Below, in pieces: positions 63,455 to 64,000 of a DNA stretch of 64,000 nt. Numbering within the stretch: the first letter of the stretch is position 1; every line of letters starts with the position of its first letter. The notes under the pieces are model-generated. The model ran no database searches, was not told where the DNA came from, and saw only the letters and a program-made list of their open reading frames with translations. The position numbers and the translations under genes were made by a program. This stretch comes from Clostridiales bacterium (GTDB taxonomy: Bacteria > Bacillota > Clostridia > Oscillospirales > Oscillospiraceae): NCBI GenBank assembly GCA_019420945.1, contig JAHZGF010000013.1, positions 85,601 to 149,600 of the forward strand, given 5' to 3'.

Positions 63455-64000
63455 ACATACTTAAAGATATTGGTGTCATTCAATCAATTTTGCCGATGAA
63501 GCGGTAGAAGATTTCTACCTCCTGTTCCCGGCTTCCGTCCTCGTTCTTGACCGCCTCATGGACAAGGATTTTTTCAATCAGCGTGTTCAAGAGTTCAGCG
63601 GTGAGTTCCGTGGGATTGACGCACTCTTTCATCAAGGCAATCCATTTTTCTGCGTCTGCGGCACTCTGGCTTTCAGCGGCAATAGCAGATTGAAGCTGTT
63701 CAATCTTTTCTTCCAGTTCCGCCTGTTCGCTTTGGTACTTCCCGGACAGCATATTGAAGTTGTATTCTGTGATACGCCCCGCCGCCCAGTCCTCATACAT
63801 CCGGGCAAACAGGGTATCGACCTCGGCTTTCCGCTTCTCCGCTTTTTTCAGTTCAGCAGCCTGTTTTTTTCTTGCGGCGGCCTGTCCTTTGTCATTGGCG
63901 TTCAGCAGCCGTTTCAAAAGCTGTTCTTCATCGTGCTGTACCAGCGCCGACCAGTATTGCAGACGGGAGAGGACATAGGCGTAAAGCACATCATAGCGGA
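63455..64000. mobile_element. End of an integrated mobile element (right edge of window)
   Basis: The element end is inferred from the broken regulator gene at about 63454 and the large serine recombinase gene starting 25 bases further on. On the minus strand a GA dinucleotide (63453-63454) sits at the apparent junction; TndX-type recombinases use a GA core. The other end and cargo are outside the window. Confidence 0.65.
63480..64000 (-). CDS. Large serine recombinase, C-terminal part
   Basis: Site-specific recombinase of the TndX/TnpX kind; the catalytic N-terminus is outside the window. The visible 173 residues begin RYDVLYAYVLSRLQYW, contain a coiled coil rich in Lys, Glu, Gln and Ala (about 40-130), and end with a DUF4368-type LIEKILVHEAV and EVEIFYRFIGKID. 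Such recombinases move Tn5397-like conjugative or mobilisable elements. The frame continues past 64000. Confidence 0.85.
   Translation of the reverse strand, partial: RYDVLYAYVLSRLQYWSALVQHDEEQLLKRLLNANDKGQAAARKKQAAELKKAEKRKAEVDTLFARMYEDWAAGRITEYNFNMLSGKYQSEQAELEEKIEQLQSAIAAESQSAADAEKWIALMKECVNPTELTAELLNTLIEKILVHEAVKNEDGSREQEVEIFYRFIGKID

Noticed and set aside
1..64000. CRISPR arrays, tRNA or rRNA genes
   Set aside because: No regularly spaced repeats and no tRNA- or rRNA-like sequence were noticed on reading; a tRNA scan was not run.

Overview
The window looks like chromosomal DNA from a high-GC gut Firmicute, most likely Oscillospiraceae (Flavonifractor/Pseudoflavonifractor/Lawsonibacter-like). 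The evidence is GC-rich codon use with AGGAGG-type ribosome binding sites, TTGACA/TATAAT promoters, a Firmicutes-type DAHP synthase, an anaerobic (cbi) cobalamin pathway and corrinoid methyl-transfer genes. The genus is an inference.

Layout. (1) 1-2772, minus strand: start of a shikimate operon (aroF-type DAHP synthase, aroB, aroA running off the left edge). It is preceded by a leader peptide rich in Phe, Tyr and Trp and by a terminator hairpin, a ribosome-mediated attenuator. (2) 2793-8144: a small unknown protein, malQ, a yqeG / endonuclease IV-like / pepP operon and a possible GH18-like remnant. (3) 8185-17518: a corrinoid methyl-transfer island. It holds a UroD-family methyltransferase fused to a thioredoxin domain, PadR and PocR/AraC regulators, a CobW-type GTPase, a DUF5714 protein, a cognate corrinoid protein, a [2Fe-2S]/ASKHA corrinoid activator, a DUF2284 protein and a second UroD-family methyltransferase. 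(4) 17580-38812, minus strand: one very long cobalamin biosynthesis and uptake operon behind a cobalamin riboswitch, starting with a lipoprotein-anchored cobaltochelatase CbiK and ending with cbiC. Most genes overlap by a few bases. (5) 39002-49736, minus strand: rpsU under its own promoter, then a housekeeping run smc-ftsY-rph-rdgB-yhbY-nadD/yqeK-rsfS-leuS. (6) 49870-62910: a secreted unknown protein, an FAD oxidoreductase, an unknown protein, then plus-strand greA-lysS, an rRNA/tRNA methyltransferase, dprA, topA, trmFO, plsX and rnc. (7) 62904-64000: the 3' remnant of a regulator/membrane-protein gene, cut by the end of an integrated element that carries a large serine recombinase.

How the parts fit. 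The operon in region 4 makes and imports the corrinoid cofactor, and the island in region 3 uses it: methyltransferases load or unload methyl groups on the small corrinoid protein, and the ASKHA protein re-reduces it to Co(I). The methyl donor is unknown, and no MtgB/MttB-type enzyme or pterin-binding methyltransferase lies in the window. The island is the best candidate for an undescribed system; the aromatic leader peptide is the clearest unannotated regulatory element.
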